DNA of 64,000 nucleotides from Nocardia niwae NBRC 108934 = DSM 45340 (GTDB lineage Bacteria; Actinomycetota; Actinomycetes; Mycobacteriales; Mycobacteriaceae): contig NZ_BDCK01000015.1 of the NCBI RefSeq assembly GCF_001613465.1, positions 248,001 to 312,000 of the forward strand. The letters are read 5' to 3'. The notes below the pieces were generated by a model. It did not search any database. It was not told the DNA's origin and saw nothing but the letters and a program-made list of their open reading frames with translations. Below, piece by piece: positions 15,510-23,946 of this stretch. How positions within the stretch are numbered: the first letter of the stretch is position 1; each line of letters opens with the position of its first letter. Position numbers and translations under genes: made by a program.

Positions 15510-17081
15510 ATGACGACCGCCTCCCCACCGGCCACCGCCGACGCGCTGCCCTCGTCCCTGGTGCAGTCGCTGCTCGCGCACGCCGTCGCGGGCGGGGCCC
15601 CCGCGGTCGAGGTGTTCGCGCCCGCGACCGGCGCGAAGATCGTCGACCTGCCGCAGTCCTCCACCGAGGACATCGAGACCGCGTTCGCCACCGCCCGCGA
15701 GGCGCAGCGCCAGTGGGCGCGGCGTTCGGTGCGGGAACGGGTCGCGGTGCTACGCCGCTTCCACGACATCGTGCTGGCCGAGCAGGACACCATCCTCGAC
15801 ATCGTGCAGACCGAGACCGGCAAGGCGCGTGCGCACGCCTTCGACGAGGTCGGCGACGTGGCCGTGAACGCCAGGTACTACGCCTCGGTGGCAGGCAGGC
15901 TGCTGGCCACGCGCAAGCCGCGCGGCGTGCTCCCCGTGCTCACCCAGGTCGACGTGCGGCACCGGCCCAAGGGCGTGGTCGCGGTCATCTCGCCGTGGAA
16001 CTACCCGCTTGCCCTGGCCGCCTCCGACGCGCTGCCCGCCCTCGTCGCGGGCAACGCGGTGGTGGCGCGACCGGACAATCAGACCGCGCTCACCGCGCTG
16101 TGGGCGATCGATGCCGCCGTACGCGCCGGGTTGCCGCGCGGGTTGTGGCAGGCGGTACTCGGCCGTGGGTCGGTGATCGGCGGCGAGGTGATCGCCCGCG
16201 CCGACTACGTCGACTACACCGGCTCCAGCGCGACCGGGCGGACCATCGCCCAGCAGGCGGGGGAGCGGCTGATCGGCTACTCGCTCGAACTCGGCGGCAA
16301 GAACCCGCTGCTGGTGCTCGCCGACGCGGACGTCTCGCGCGCCGCCAAGATCGCCATCCGCGCCTGCTTCGCCTCGGCCGGGCAGCTGTGCGAGTCGATG
16401 GAGCGGATCTACGTGCACGACAGCGTCTACGACCGCTTCGTCACCGAATTCGTCGGGCACGTCGAGGCGATCAAGCTCGGCGGCGGGCTGGACTATGGCA
16501 GCGACATGGGATCGCTGACCTTCCAGCGCCAGCTGGACACGGTGGTGGCCCACGTGAACGACGCGGTGGGCAAGGGCGCCACGGTCCTGGCGGGCGGTCG
16601 CGCGCGTCCGGATCTCGGACCGTACTTCTACGAGCCCACCGTGCTGGCCGGGGTGCGGCCCGGCATGACGGTGCACCGCGAGGAGACGTTCGGCCCCCTG
16701 GTTTCGATCTACCGCGTGAGCAGCGACGACGAAGCCGTCGACCAGGCCAACGACACCGCCTACGGCTTGAACGCCAGCGTCTGGACCAAGGACACCGCCC
16801 GCGGCCGCGCGGTGGCGGCGCGGATCGACGCGGGCTCGGTGAACGTCAACGAGGGCTTCATCGCCGCCTGGGGCAGCGCCGACGCGCCCTCCGGCGGGCT
16901 CGGCATCTCCGGCACCGGACGCAGGCACGGTCCCGAAGGCCTGCTCAAGTACATCGACACCCAGACCATCGCGGTGCAGCGGGTATTGCCGATCGCGCCG
17001 CTGCCCGGCATGTCCGAAGCGCTCTGGGCCAAGACGATGACGCTGTACTTCGGCGTCATGAAAGCGCTTCGGCAGAAGTAA
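15510..17081 (+). CDS. Aldehyde dehydrogenase, GabD2-like succinate-semialdehyde dehydrogenase
   Basis: A 523-residue NAD(P)-dependent aldehyde dehydrogenase. The general-base region LELGGKNPLL is near residue 263 and the catalytic Cys294 lies in SAGQLCESMER. The N-terminal region, the SPWNYP motif and the end (GRRHGPEGLLKY) closely resemble mycobacterial GabD2, which oxidises succinic semialdehyde and related aldehydes. Regulation by the divergent TetR gene and the following SDR suggests a role in breaking down an alcohol or aldehyde rather than in GABA metabolism, so the exact substrate is left open. Confidence 0.9.
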   Translation: MTTASPPATADALPSSLVQSLLAHAVAGGAPAVEVFAPATGAKIVDLPQSSTEDIETAFATAREAQRQWARRSVRERVAVLRRFHDIVLAEQDTILDIVQTETGKARAHAFDEVGDVAVNARYYASVAGRLLATRKPRGVLPVLTQVDVRHRPKGVVAVISPWNYPLALAASDALPALVAGNAVVARPDNQTALTALWAIDAAVRAGLPRGLWQAVLGRGSVIGGEVIARADYVDYTGSSATGRTIAQQAGERLIGYSLELGGKNPLLVLADADVSRAAKIAIRACFASAGQLCESMERIYVHDSVYDRFVTEFVGHVEAIKLGGGLDYGSDMGSLTFQRQLDTVVAHVNDAVGKGATVLAGGRARPDLGPYFYEPTVLAGVRPGMTVHREETFGPLVSIYRVSSDDEAVDQANDTAYGLNASVWTKDTARGRAVAARIDAGSVNVNEGFIAAWGSADAPSGGLGISGTGRRHGPEGLLKYIDTQTIAVQRVLPIAPLPGMSEALWAKTMTLYFGVMKALRQK

Positions 17082-17114
17082 CTCGCACGACTCACGGATC
17101 GGAAAGCAGTACGG

Positions 17115-17945
17115 ATGAAAATGGACACGGTGGCGGGCAAGAGGGTCCTGGTCACAGGAGCCGCGATGGGCCTGGGCAAGCTGTTCGCCGAGCGTGCGGT
17201 GCGCGAAGGCGCCGCGGCGGTGGTGCTGTGGGACATCAACGAGGCCGCGCTGAAGGACACCGCCGCCGAACTGAGCGGCCGCGGCAGCGCCGTGCACCAC
17301 CACGTGGTCGACGTGGCCTCGCCCGAGGCGATCACCGAGGCGGCGGCGAGCGTGCGCGAGCAGGTCGGCGGCATCGACATCCTGATCAACAACGCGGGCA
17401 TCGTGCGCGGCAACAGCTACTTCTGGGAAACGCGCGACCGCGCCGACATCGACAAGACGATGGCGATCAACTCGCTCGCCCCGATGTACGTCACGCTGGA
17501 GTTCCTGCCCGCCATGGTGGCCGCGGCCACCGAGGCGCGGGTGCTCACCATCGCGTCGTCGGCGGGCCTGGTGTCCAACCCGCGCATGAGCGTGTACGCC
17601 GCGTCGAAATGGGCGGCGCTGGGCTGGTCGGATTCGGTGCGCATCGAACTGGAGCAGGCCGGTCACGAGCACGTGAAGGTCACCACGGTCTGCCCGACCT
17701 ACATCAACACCGGAATGTTCGAAGGCGCCAAAGGATTCCTGTTGACCCCGATCCTGGACCAGGACAAGGTGGTCGACACCTCGTGGCGCGAGATGAAGAA
17801 CGGCACCCCGCTGATCGTGCTGCCGTGGACCTCGCGCCTGAACAAGGCGATCTCCGGACTGCTGCCGATCAAGCTGCGTGACCTGTTCCTGAACACGGTG
17901 GGCGTCTACCACTCGATGGACGAGTTCACCGGCCGCGACAAGTAG
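17115..17945 (+). CDS. Short-chain dehydrogenase, retinol dehydrogenase-like
   Basis: A 276-residue classical SDR with TGAAMGLG at residues 14-21, NNAG near 93 and Tyr161-Lys165 as YxxxK. A hydrophobic/basic tail (residues 225-265) resembles SDRs that sit on membranes and act on long-chain or isoprenoid alcohols. It starts 33 bases after the aldehyde dehydrogenase stop and is probably cotranscribed, so alcohol to aldehyde to acid is the simplest combined reaction. Confidence 0.9.
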   Translation: MKMDTVAGKRVLVTGAAMGLGKLFAERAVREGAAAVVLWDINEAALKDTAAELSGRGSAVHHHVVDVASPEAITEAAASVREQVGGIDILINNAGIVRGNSYFWETRDRADIDKTMAINSLAPMYVTLEFLPAMVAAATEARVLTIASSAGLVSNPRMSVYAASKWAALGWSDSVRIELEQAGHEHVKVTTVCPTYINTGMFEGAKGFLLTPILDQDKVVDTSWREMKNGTPLIVLPWTSRLNKAISGLLPIKLRDLFLNTVGVYHSMDEFTGRDK

Positions 17946-17957
17946 AGCGGCATCCCG

Positions 17958-17976
17958 GTCGCGGCCGAGCCGCGAC
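17958..17976. terminator. Hairpin between convergent genes
   Basis: GTCGCGGC (17958-17965) pairs perfectly with GCCGCGAC (17969-17976) around a 3-base loop. It lies 13 bases after the SDR stop and 15 bases after the end of the convergent methyltransferase gene. Confidence 0.55.
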
Positions 17977-17990
17977 GCGGTGGGCCGGCA

Positions 17991-18794
17991 TCAGCGTGGC
18001 CGGGTGCCGATGACCACGGTGGCGTAGTGCTCTTCGGACGACGCGACCCGGCCCGCGAGACCGTGCTCCGCCAGGACGGCGAGCGCGATCGGAGCCTGGT
18101 CCTCGCCGGCCTCGACGAGCAGGTGCCCACCCGGGGACAGCCAGTCGGCCGCCTCGGCCGCGACCCGACGGAAGACGTCCAAGCCGTCCGGGCCGCCGTC
18201 GAGCGCGACGCGTGGTTCGTGATCGCGGGCCTCCGGCGGCATCCGCGCGATCATCTCCGAGGGCACGTAGGGGGTGTTGCAGAGCAGGATGTCGATGCAG
18301 CCGCGCAATTCGTCCGGCAGGGGCTCGAAGAGATCCCCTTCGTAGACCGGCGCGCCCAGCGGGGTGAGGTTGCGGCGGGCGCACTCCACCGCGATCGGGT
18401 CGATGTCGGCGGCCGCCAGTGTGACCGCGCGACCTTCGCCTGCGGCGGTCCGCGCCGCCGCCAGACCGAGTGCGCCCGACCCGCAACACAGGTCGACCAC
18501 CACCGGATGACCGGAGCGTTCGCGAATCAATTCGACCGCCGAGTCGACGAGGAATACGGTGCGCTGCCGCGGCACGAACACGCCGGGGGACACCGCGACC
18601 CGTAGCCCGTGGAACTCCGCCCAGCCGAGCACGTGCTCCAGCGGGCTACCGGCTACGCGCTGGGCGACGAGCGATTCGAGGGCCACGCCGGTCTCCGCGG
18701 CGGCGGCCGCGAGCAGCCGCGCCTCGTCCTCGGCGAACACGCAGCCCGCCGCGCGGAGCCGGGCCACCACATCGGGGCTTGCGGGTGGGGTCAC
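17991..18794 (-). CDS. HemK/PrmC-like protein N5-glutamine methyltransferase
   Basis: A 267-residue SAM-dependent methyltransferase. The SAM motif VVDLCCGSGALGLAAA is near residues 92-107 and the catalytic loop reads NTPYVPSE in place of the usual NPPY. True PrmC methylates the GGQ glutamine of release factors. The changed second residue and the short N-terminal domain suggest a paralogue, of a kind common in actinomycetes, so the substrate is uncertain. GTG start with AGGA seven bases upstream. Confidence 0.85.
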   Translation of the reverse strand: MTPPASPDVVARLRAAGCVFAEDEARLLAAAAAETGVALESLVAQRVAGSPLEHVLGWAEFHGLRVAVSPGVFVPRQRTVFLVDSAVELIRERSGHPVVVDLCCGSGALGLAAARTAAGEGRAVTLAAADIDPIAVECARRNLTPLGAPVYEGDLFEPLPDELRGCIDILLCNTPYVPSEMIARMPPEARDHEPRVALDGGPDGLDVFRRVAAEAADWLSPGGHLLVEAGEDQAPIALAVLAEHGLAGRVASSEEHYATVVIGTRPR

Positions 18795-18843
18795 CGTGCC
18801 ATCCTGCCGTGCGCGTGACGGAGGCCGCCAACCGATTTCCCGG

Positions 18844-18880
18844 CGGCCGGGACCGGCGTCGTGCGGGCCGGTCCCGGCCG
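18844..18880 (-). terminator. Terminator of the DUF218 gene
   Basis: A perfect 14-bp stem (18844-18857 with 18867-18880) and a 9-base loop lie directly after the stop of the minus-strand DUF218 gene. This is a strong actinomycete-type terminator without a U-tract. Confidence 0.75.
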
Positions 18881-18883
18881 GGC

Positions 18884-19753
18884 TCAGCGCGCCGTGCTGA
18901 GCTGGAAGGTGCGGGTGGCGTCGAGATAGATGCCGCGCAGACCCGCTCGGCCGGGCGGCGGCAGCTGCGAGACCAGCTGCTCGAGCGAGGTCGTCGCGCC
19001 GACGACCCTGGTGCCCGCGACGATGAAATCGGCGACCGCACGGCGGATGTGGTTGGGAGAGGTGACCACGACCGCGCTCGTCGCACCCACATCGCGCAAC
19101 AGTCGGGTGCTGAACAGGGCGTTCTGCACCGTCGAGCCCGCGCCGCTCTCCACGTGGATACGCGTGGGCGGCACGGCGTGGGCGACCAGCCAGTCGCGCA
19201 TGGCCTCGGCTTCGGTAATGCCGTTCTGCGGATTCCCGCCGGTGACGATGATCGGCGACAGCGGCGCGGCGATCGACTGCAACCAGGCCGCGGTGAGCCG
19301 GTTCACCAGTTCGGGGCGCAGCGCCCCATCCGGGAGCAGGCCGTAGCCGAGCACGACGATGCCCGTCTGCGGCCCCGCCAGCGCGGGCAGCGGGTTCGGC
19401 AAAGTGCCCACCGCGGCGCGGATGGCGCCGAGCACGTTGTCGGTGCCCTGCGCCAGGCCCGGATCGACCGCGTGCAGCCGCGCCATGGCGTCCACCAGCG
19501 CGGGCAGATCACCGGCGTAGTCCGACCAGATCGCCTGCAGGGCCAGCGCTTCGGCGTCCGCGGGGTCGGCGCCGATCAAATTGCGCAGGTCGGCGCGGCC
19601 CGCGGCGTCGTCGCCGTTGGCGAAGTGGCGCTGCGCCGAGTTGTACAGAGCGTCCGTTTCCGGCGCGGCGTGCGCGGGGACGCCGGCCAGTCCGGTGAGC
19701 GAGAACGCGGCGAACGACGCCGCGACGAGAAGTTTCCAATGCCTCGAGATCAT
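18884..19753 (-). CDS. Exported DUF218 (YdcF/SanA/ElyC-like) protein
   Basis: About 289 residues. A basic start and hydrophobic core ending in AHA form a signal peptide (cleavage near residue 28). A helical repeat-like segment (ADPADAEALALQ) follows, then the DUF218 domain with VVLGYGLLPDG, IIVTGGNP, EAEAMRDWL, ESGAGSTVQNALFS and VTSPNHIRRA. Members such as SanA and ElyC affect cell-envelope integrity; the enzyme activity is not established. The frame is open to a GTG at 19768. I place the start at the ATG 19753, because the GGAAAG site directly abuts the first GTG; this choice is uncertain. Single gene with its own terminator. Confidence 0.85.
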   Translation of the reverse strand: MISRHWKLLVAASFAAFSLTGLAGVPAHAAPETDALYNSAQRHFANGDDAAGRADLRNLIGADPADAEALALQAIWSDYAGDLPALVDAMARLHAVDPGLAQGTDNVLGAIRAAVGTLPNPLPALAGPQTGIVVLGYGLLPDGALRPELVNRLTAAWLQSIAAPLSPIIVTGGNPQNGITEAEAMRDWLVAHAVPPTRIHVESGAGSTVQNALFSTRLLRDVGATSAVVVTSPNHIRRAVADFIVAGTRVVGATTSLEQLVSQLPPPGRAGLRGIYLDATRTFQLSTAR

Positions 19754-19945
19754 CACTACAGTCGTCACCTTTCCGCTGTGGAACGGGTTGGCACGTGCTA
19801 GCAGTTAGCTGGGGCAAGCAGTGATTACGATACGGCCGAATTTCCCGGCCACCCGGCAATTCGCGGACGGGTTGCTTCACCCGCGCGCGATTCGATGCGG
19901 GCTGGCGCGCAGTGCCTGCGGCCGCGCCCGTTAGGCTGTGTCAAC

Positions 19946-20791
19946 GTGGATACCGTTTCGCTGTCCGGCAAGGAACTCGCCGCCGCCATCAACGCCGACA
20001 CCAAGGCCCGCGCCGCCGCGCTCACCGACGGCGGAACCGCTCCGCGCCTTGCCTTGGTCGTGGCGAACGACGACCCGGCGAGCGCCTGGTATGTGAACTC
20101 GCTCCGCAAAGCGGCCGAACGGCTCGGCATCGCTTGCGACACGGTCGATCTCGGCCCGGAAGCGAGTGTGGCGGAGATTCGCGACGAGCTCACCGCGCGC
20201 GGCGCGGATCCGGCGACCGACGCGATCATGCTGCAGACGCCCCTCCCGGCGGGCGTCACGCTCGACGACGTGAGTTCGGCGATCGTCGCGTCCAAGGACG
20301 TCGACGGCGTCAGCCCGTTGTCGCTCGGCCTGCTGGCGGCCGGGCTCGACGGTTTCGTGCCCGCCACCTCCGAGGCCGTGGTCGAACTGCTCGAACATCA
20401 TGGGATCCCGCTGTCCGGCCGCCACGTCGCGGTCGTCGGCCGCTCGAATGTCGTGGGCAAGCCGCTCGCCCAGCTGCTGCTGGCGAAGGACGCGACCGTC
20501 ACCGTGTGCCATTCCCGCACCGCCGACCTCGCCGCCGTCACCGCCGCCGCGGACATCGTCGTGGCCGCGGCGGGCCGCATCGGCCTGATCTCCGGCAAGC
20601 ATGTCCGGGAGGGCGCGGTGGTCATCGACGTCGGCACCAACGAGGCCTCCGACGGCAAGATCGTCGGCGACGTCGAGGCGGACTCGGTGCGCGGCAAGGC
20701 CGCTGGGCTCAGCCCGGTCCCCGGCGGCGTGGGCCCGGTCACCACGGCCCTGCTCATGCGCCACGTCGTCACCGCCGCCGAATCGGACTGA
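19946..20791 (+). CDS. folD: Methylenetetrahydrofolate dehydrogenase/cyclohydrolase
   Basis: A 281-residue bifunctional FolD, the usual length. It interconverts 5,10-methylene-, 5,10-methenyl- and 10-formyl-tetrahydrofolate with NADP. Visible motifs are QTPLP near residue 93 (MLQTPLPAGV), a KDVDG segment, VVGRSNVVGKP near 170 and the C-terminal PVPGGVGPVT signature. The GTG at 19946 gives the family's normal N-terminus; the ATG-like codon further upstream would add 17 atypical residues. A terminator follows at 20798-20823. The folate cyclodeaminase at 24882 lies in the same neighbourhood but is not in this operon. Confidence 0.96.
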   Translation: MDTVSLSGKELAAAINADTKARAAALTDGGTAPRLALVVANDDPASAWYVNSLRKAAERLGIACDTVDLGPEASVAEIRDELTARGADPATDAIMLQTPLPAGVTLDDVSSAIVASKDVDGVSPLSLGLLAAGLDGFVPATSEAVVELLEHHGIPLSGRHVAVVGRSNVVGKPLAQLLLAKDATVTVCHSRTADLAAVTAAADIVVAAAGRIGLISGKHVREGAVVIDVGTNEASDGKIVGDVEADSVRGKAAGLSPVPGGVGPVTTALLMRHVVTAAESD

Positions 20792-20797
20792 TCGGGC

Positions 20798-20823
20798 GCT
20801 CTTCGCAGCCGCCTGCGAAGAGC
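20798..20823. terminator. Bidirectional terminator after folD
   Basis: GCTCTTCGCAG (20798-20808) and CTGCGAAGAGC (20813-20823) form a perfect 11-bp stem with a 4-base loop. It sits between the folD stop and the end of the convergent gene at 20828. Confidence 0.8.
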
Positions 20824-20827
20824 CGCC

Positions 20828-21586
20828 TCACCCGCGGGCGATGGCGCTGATGAGCGTGCGGCCGCCGTCCTCGGTGGTGGTGACGATCTGCGGGTTGTAG
20901 GTGACCGGTTGCTGACCGGGCCGATGCTCGGTGACCACCACGAGGTACTGGCCCGCGAACGCGCCGGGCGTGATCGCCACGCAATGTGTGGTGCCAGAGG
21001 GGATGCTGTCGATGCCGCGCTGGATGGCGTCGGCGGCCTGGACGGCGGCATCCGCGGTCGTGGTGGCACGGACCTGCGCGCCGGACCGGTCCACGTAGTA
21101 GGCGTGCTGGAAGGCGAAGATCACCGCCGGGCCGGAATCGAAACCGCCCGCGCCATTGCCCTGGATCCGGTTGCCGATCCGTTCGGCCGGGCACTGTGCG
21201 ACCGGTGCCGCGGGGGTGGCGGCCGGAGCGGACCGGGCAGGTGCGGAGGCTTGCTGGTCGGAGCCGCCGATACCGAACTGCAGGAAGGCGGCGAAGCCCA
21301 GCGCGAGGACGCCGAGCGTACCCAGTAGAGGTACCGCCCACCGTCGCTTCGCGCGCGGCGCGGGGGAGCGATCGATCAGTCCCGCGAACTGATCCTCGTA
21401 CTCGCCCGGCTCGGGCTCCGGGGTGCGGACGGGGTCGTCGGGCGATGCCCCGGCAGGCTGCCGGTCCACCCACGCCGCCCACTCACCGCGGTACTCCTCA
21501 CCCGCAGGCGCCTGCCCCGGCCCTCCGGCGCCGTACGGATCGCCCCGGTCATACCCGGGTCGTGCGCTCATCTCCGGTCGATCCAT
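20828..21586 (-). CDS. Hypothetical single-span membrane protein
   Basis: A 252-residue protein of unknown function. The N-terminal 80 residues are Pro/Gly/Asp-rich and probably disordered and cytoplasmic. One membrane span (VPLLGTLGVLALGFAAFLQF, about residues 86-105) is followed by an Ala/Pro linker and an exported domain with two Cys (near residues 132 and 201) that could form a disulfide. This layout recurs in mycobacterial and nocardial envelope proteins. AAGGGTGGGG precedes the ATG. Confidence 0.8.
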   Translation of the reverse strand: MDRPEMSARPGYDRGDPYGAGGPGQAPAGEEYRGEWAAWVDRQPAGASPDDPVRTPEPEPGEYEDQFAGLIDRSPAPRAKRRWAVPLLGTLGVLALGFAAFLQFGIGGSDQQASAPARSAPAATPAAPVAQCPAERIGNRIQGNGAGGFDSGPAVIFAFQHAYYVDRSGAQVRATTTADAAVQAADAIQRGIDSIPSGTTHCVAITPGAFAGQYLVVVTEHRPGQQPVTYNPQIVTTTEDGGRTLISAIARG

Positions 21587-21793
21587 CGCCCCACCCTTCG
21601 TCAGGTCCCCGTCAGATTAACCGCATCGCCACGACGCGGGAACGCCCAGCCCCGTGCGCAATCGAGCCGTCGAGCAGCCCACGGAACGCCGGTCGGCGCG
21701 TCGATCCGGCACACGTGTGACGCGCCGCGCTGTCGTGCGCTCGGCTCGTCGAACCTCGGAACTCGTTACCGCTCGAGTACCGTCAGTGCGGCA

Positions 21794-22441
21794 TCACTCC
21801 AGCATCGCGAGCCATTCGTGCTCGGGATAGTGCTCGGACACGTATTTCCGCACCGCCGCTCGCTGGGCGGCGTTCAACTCCGGCCAGGTTCGCTCGAGGT
21901 CCACGCGGTCTTTCGGCCTGCCCTGCTTGGCCTTGAAGATCAGCACCAGTTCCGGATTCAGGTAGCGGATACCGTCGCCGGCGATCCAGGTCACCTTGTC
22001 GAGCGGCGCGACCATGGCACGATCGCGCCGGTTGACCCACTGTCCGTGCTGATCGGGATTCAGCAGGATATCGAGCAGCCACGGGGAGCGGGCGTTCGCC
22101 CGCAGCCAGACCCCGTCGGCGCTTTCGGGCACGTCGGGGAAGCTGTCGTCGACGGGGCGGATGCCGTCCGAGCCCGCCGACCAGATATGCAGGCGACCGC
22201 GCACCGCGGCGCGCAGAGCGGGCAGATCGGCGCGGAAGATCGACGCGTCGACGTCACTGTGCTCGCGCCTGGTCCCGGTCCACGCGTCGATCGCCCAGCC
22301 GCCCGCGATCCACCACGGAGCGTCGATGTCGCCGAGGATCTCGCCGACATCGCCGGGAGTGACGAACGCCCAGGATCCCCAAAGGTCCTGAAACTCGGCC
22401 GCTTCCGCGTCACGCGGCGGTGGGATCGGAAACTCGCGCAA
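21794..22441 (-). CDS. Nucleotidyltransferase-fold protein (ANT(2'')-like family)
   Basis: A 215-residue protein with GGWAIDAWTGTRREHSDVD around residues 47-65, the Gly-Gly-Trp and Asp-x-Asp pattern of minimal nucleotidyltransferases related to aminoglycoside 2''-adenylyltransferase. The DVD acidic pair would bind metal. Many chromosomal members have no resistance role and some act on small hydroxyl substrates or RNA, so antibiotic modification is not claimed. The start is a TTG at 22441, with GGAAGG six bases upstream. Confidence 0.75.
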   Translation of the reverse strand: MREFPIPPPRDAEAAEFQDLWGSWAFVTPGDVGEILGDIDAPWWIAGGWAIDAWTGTRREHSDVDASIFRADLPALRAAVRGRLHIWSAGSDGIRPVDDSFPDVPESADGVWLRANARSPWLLDILLNPDQHGQWVNRRDRAMVAPLDKVTWIAGDGIRYLNPELVLIFKAKQGRPKDRVDLERTWPELNAAQRAAVRKYVSEHYPEHEWLAMLE

Positions 22442-22495
22442 CGACGGCCTTCCCCTCGGGTACGTCTCCCGACGCTACCCGCAGGAGGGCCCTGC

Positions 22496-23248
22496 TCACC
22501 AATGCGTGACGACCGGGTCGCCGACGCCGATCGTGTGATAGACCCATTCGGCGTCGTCGGGAGCGAGATTGATGCAGCCGTGGCTGACATTCGCATAACC
22601 CTGCTGGTCCACCGACCACGGGGCCGAGTGGATGAAAACACCGCCCCACGTGAGCCGTTCGGCGAACTCGCCGTTGATGATGTAGCCCTCGGGCGAGCTC
22701 AGCGGGATGCCGATGGTGCGTGAGTCGAACACGACGGAACGGAACTTCTCCAGCACCGGATAGGTGCCGGTCGGCGTTTCGTATCCCGGCTTGCCCATCG
22801 AGGCCGGCATCGTCCGGACGACGGTGCCGCCGACGGTCAGCGTGAACGTGTGCGCAGACATATTCGCCTCACCGAAAACGCCCGCGTTGGTGCGGAATTC
22901 CGTGCGCGCGCCACCGACCGAGACGAGGATGGTGGCGTCGGCGGGCAGGAACCCGGACGGCGTCCACACCGCCTCGCGGTCGTCGGTCCACGCGAATGTG
23001 CCCGGCAACGGCCGGGTCGTTCTGATGTCGATGGATTGTTCCGTCTGGGCGCGATCCGTGACAGGTGCGGTGAAACGAATGGTCACGGGATGAGCCACGC
23101 CCACCACCTGGCCGTTCGACGGTCCGATCGACGCCACCGGAGGCGTCGATGGCTTTTCGATCATCGTTGCTGCCGCCGCGCCCGACCCGAACGCGGCCAA
23201 GGCCACGATCACGGTCGCGAGGAACAGGTACCGAATGGCGCTCCTCAT
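22496..23248 (-). CDS. L,D-transpeptidase (YkuD family)
   Basis: A 250-residue exported enzyme. A signal peptide or anchor (residues 1-28) leads to an Ig-like domain (about 38-110) and a YkuD catalytic domain. The active-site motif HxxxxxxxxxxxxxSHGCIN is present, with catalytic Cys225. Such enzymes make 3-3 cross-links in the peptidoglycan of mycobacteria and relatives, using tetrapeptide donors. The Ig-plus-YkuD order is typical of mycobacterial Ldt proteins. The ATG at 23248 is preferred over the GTG at 23257 because GAAGGGG sits eight bases before it. Confidence 0.93.
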   Translation of the reverse strand: MRSAIRYLFLATVIVALAAFGSGAAAATMIEKPSTPPVASIGPSNGQVVGVAHPVTIRFTAPVTDRAQTEQSIDIRTTRPLPGTFAWTDDREAVWTPSGFLPADATILVSVGGARTEFRTNAGVFGEANMSAHTFTLTVGGTVVRTMPASMGKPGYETPTGTYPVLEKFRSVVFDSRTIGIPLSSPEGYIINGEFAERLTWGGVFIHSAPWSVDQQGYANVSHGCINLAPDDAEWVYHTIGVGDPVVTHW

Positions 23249-23448
23249 GGCGTCCACCCCTTCGAAATGGTGTGGTAGGCAAGGAACAGTCTAGGCTCCC
23301 ATGATCAACTCGGCCACCCGGACGGAACCGGTCCGCGGTCCGGTTGTGATCAGGGACACGCCCACCATTGATCGCATACCCCGCCGAATCCGGCCGAAAC
23401 GGGGACGCTCCACTCGGTCGAGCCGCCGGGCGCAGCCGGACAATTCGG

Positions 23449-23880
23449 TCAGCGAGGCGGTTCGGCGGGCAGCGGCTCCGGTACGGCCGCCGCGCGCGCG
23501 TCGAATTCCGCTCGCGCGGCGATGATTCGATCCTGGTGCTCGACGGCCCAGACGCCCATGGCGTGCGTGATCGCACCGATGCTCGCGCCCAGGTCGGTGA
23601 CCGAGTACTCCACCCGCGGCGGCACCGTGGGGTAGACCGCGCGGCGTACCAAGCCCTCGCGCTCCAGGTCGCGCAGTGTCCGGGTGAGCATCTTCTGGGT
23701 GATGCCGTCGAGGCGGCGGCGCAACTCGTTGAACCGGATCGGACCGCCGTTGCCGCGCAGGACGCTGAGCACCAGGATCACCCATTTGTCGGCGAGCAGG
23801 GTGAGCACCTCCCGGGCCGGGCAATGGTGCAGGTAGTTCTCGACCAGGCAGGGCCAGGGCTGGTCAGCAGCAGTATCCAT
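23449..23880 (-). CDS. HxlR-family transcriptional regulator
   Basis: A 143-residue winged-helix regulator with the family's N-terminal Cys (CPAREVLTLLADKW, residues 20-33), FNELRRRLDGITQKMLTRTLRDLE as the DNA-reading part and a Pro/Ala-rich tail. Conserved-Cys HxlR proteins often sense quinones or electrophiles. It is divergent from a quinone reductase-like gene across 66 bases, which contain a near-perfect palindrome. It very probably controls that gene. Confidence 0.92.
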   Translation of the reverse strand: MDTAADQPWPCLVENYLHHCPAREVLTLLADKWVILVLSVLRGNGGPIRFNELRRRLDGITQKMLTRTLRDLEREGLVRRAVYPTVPPRVEYSVTDLGASIGAITHAMGVWAVEHQDRIIAARAEFDARAAAVPEPLPAEPPR

Positions 23881-23901
23881 CGGGAACCTCAGTATCGAAA
23901 A

Positions 23902-23925
23902 GGTGCCTTCTTTCCGAAAGGTACC
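23902..23925. promoter_or_regulatory. HxlR operator candidate
   Basis: GGTGCCTT (23902-23909) and AAGGTACC (23918-23925) form an inverted repeat with one mismatch in eight, midway between the regulator and the oxidoreductase. AGTAT sequences flank it on both sides. Confidence 0.6.
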
Positions 23926-23946
23926 AGTATTGGCCAGAATCGGTCC

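Noticed and set aside
15750..17912. Minus-strand open frame of 720 codons opposite the aldehyde dehydrogenase and SDR
   Set aside because: Both plus-strand genes carry catalytic motifs and ribosome sites; the antisense frame has none.
10292..17945. Equivalence to the mycobacterial mymA operon
   Set aside because: A monooxygenase and SDRs are present, but the lipase, AMP ligase and VirS-type regulator that define that operon are missing and the gene order differs.
21794..22441. Aminoglycoside resistance gene
   Set aside because: The fold motif is present, but many chromosomal relatives have no resistance role and no mobile element surrounds it.
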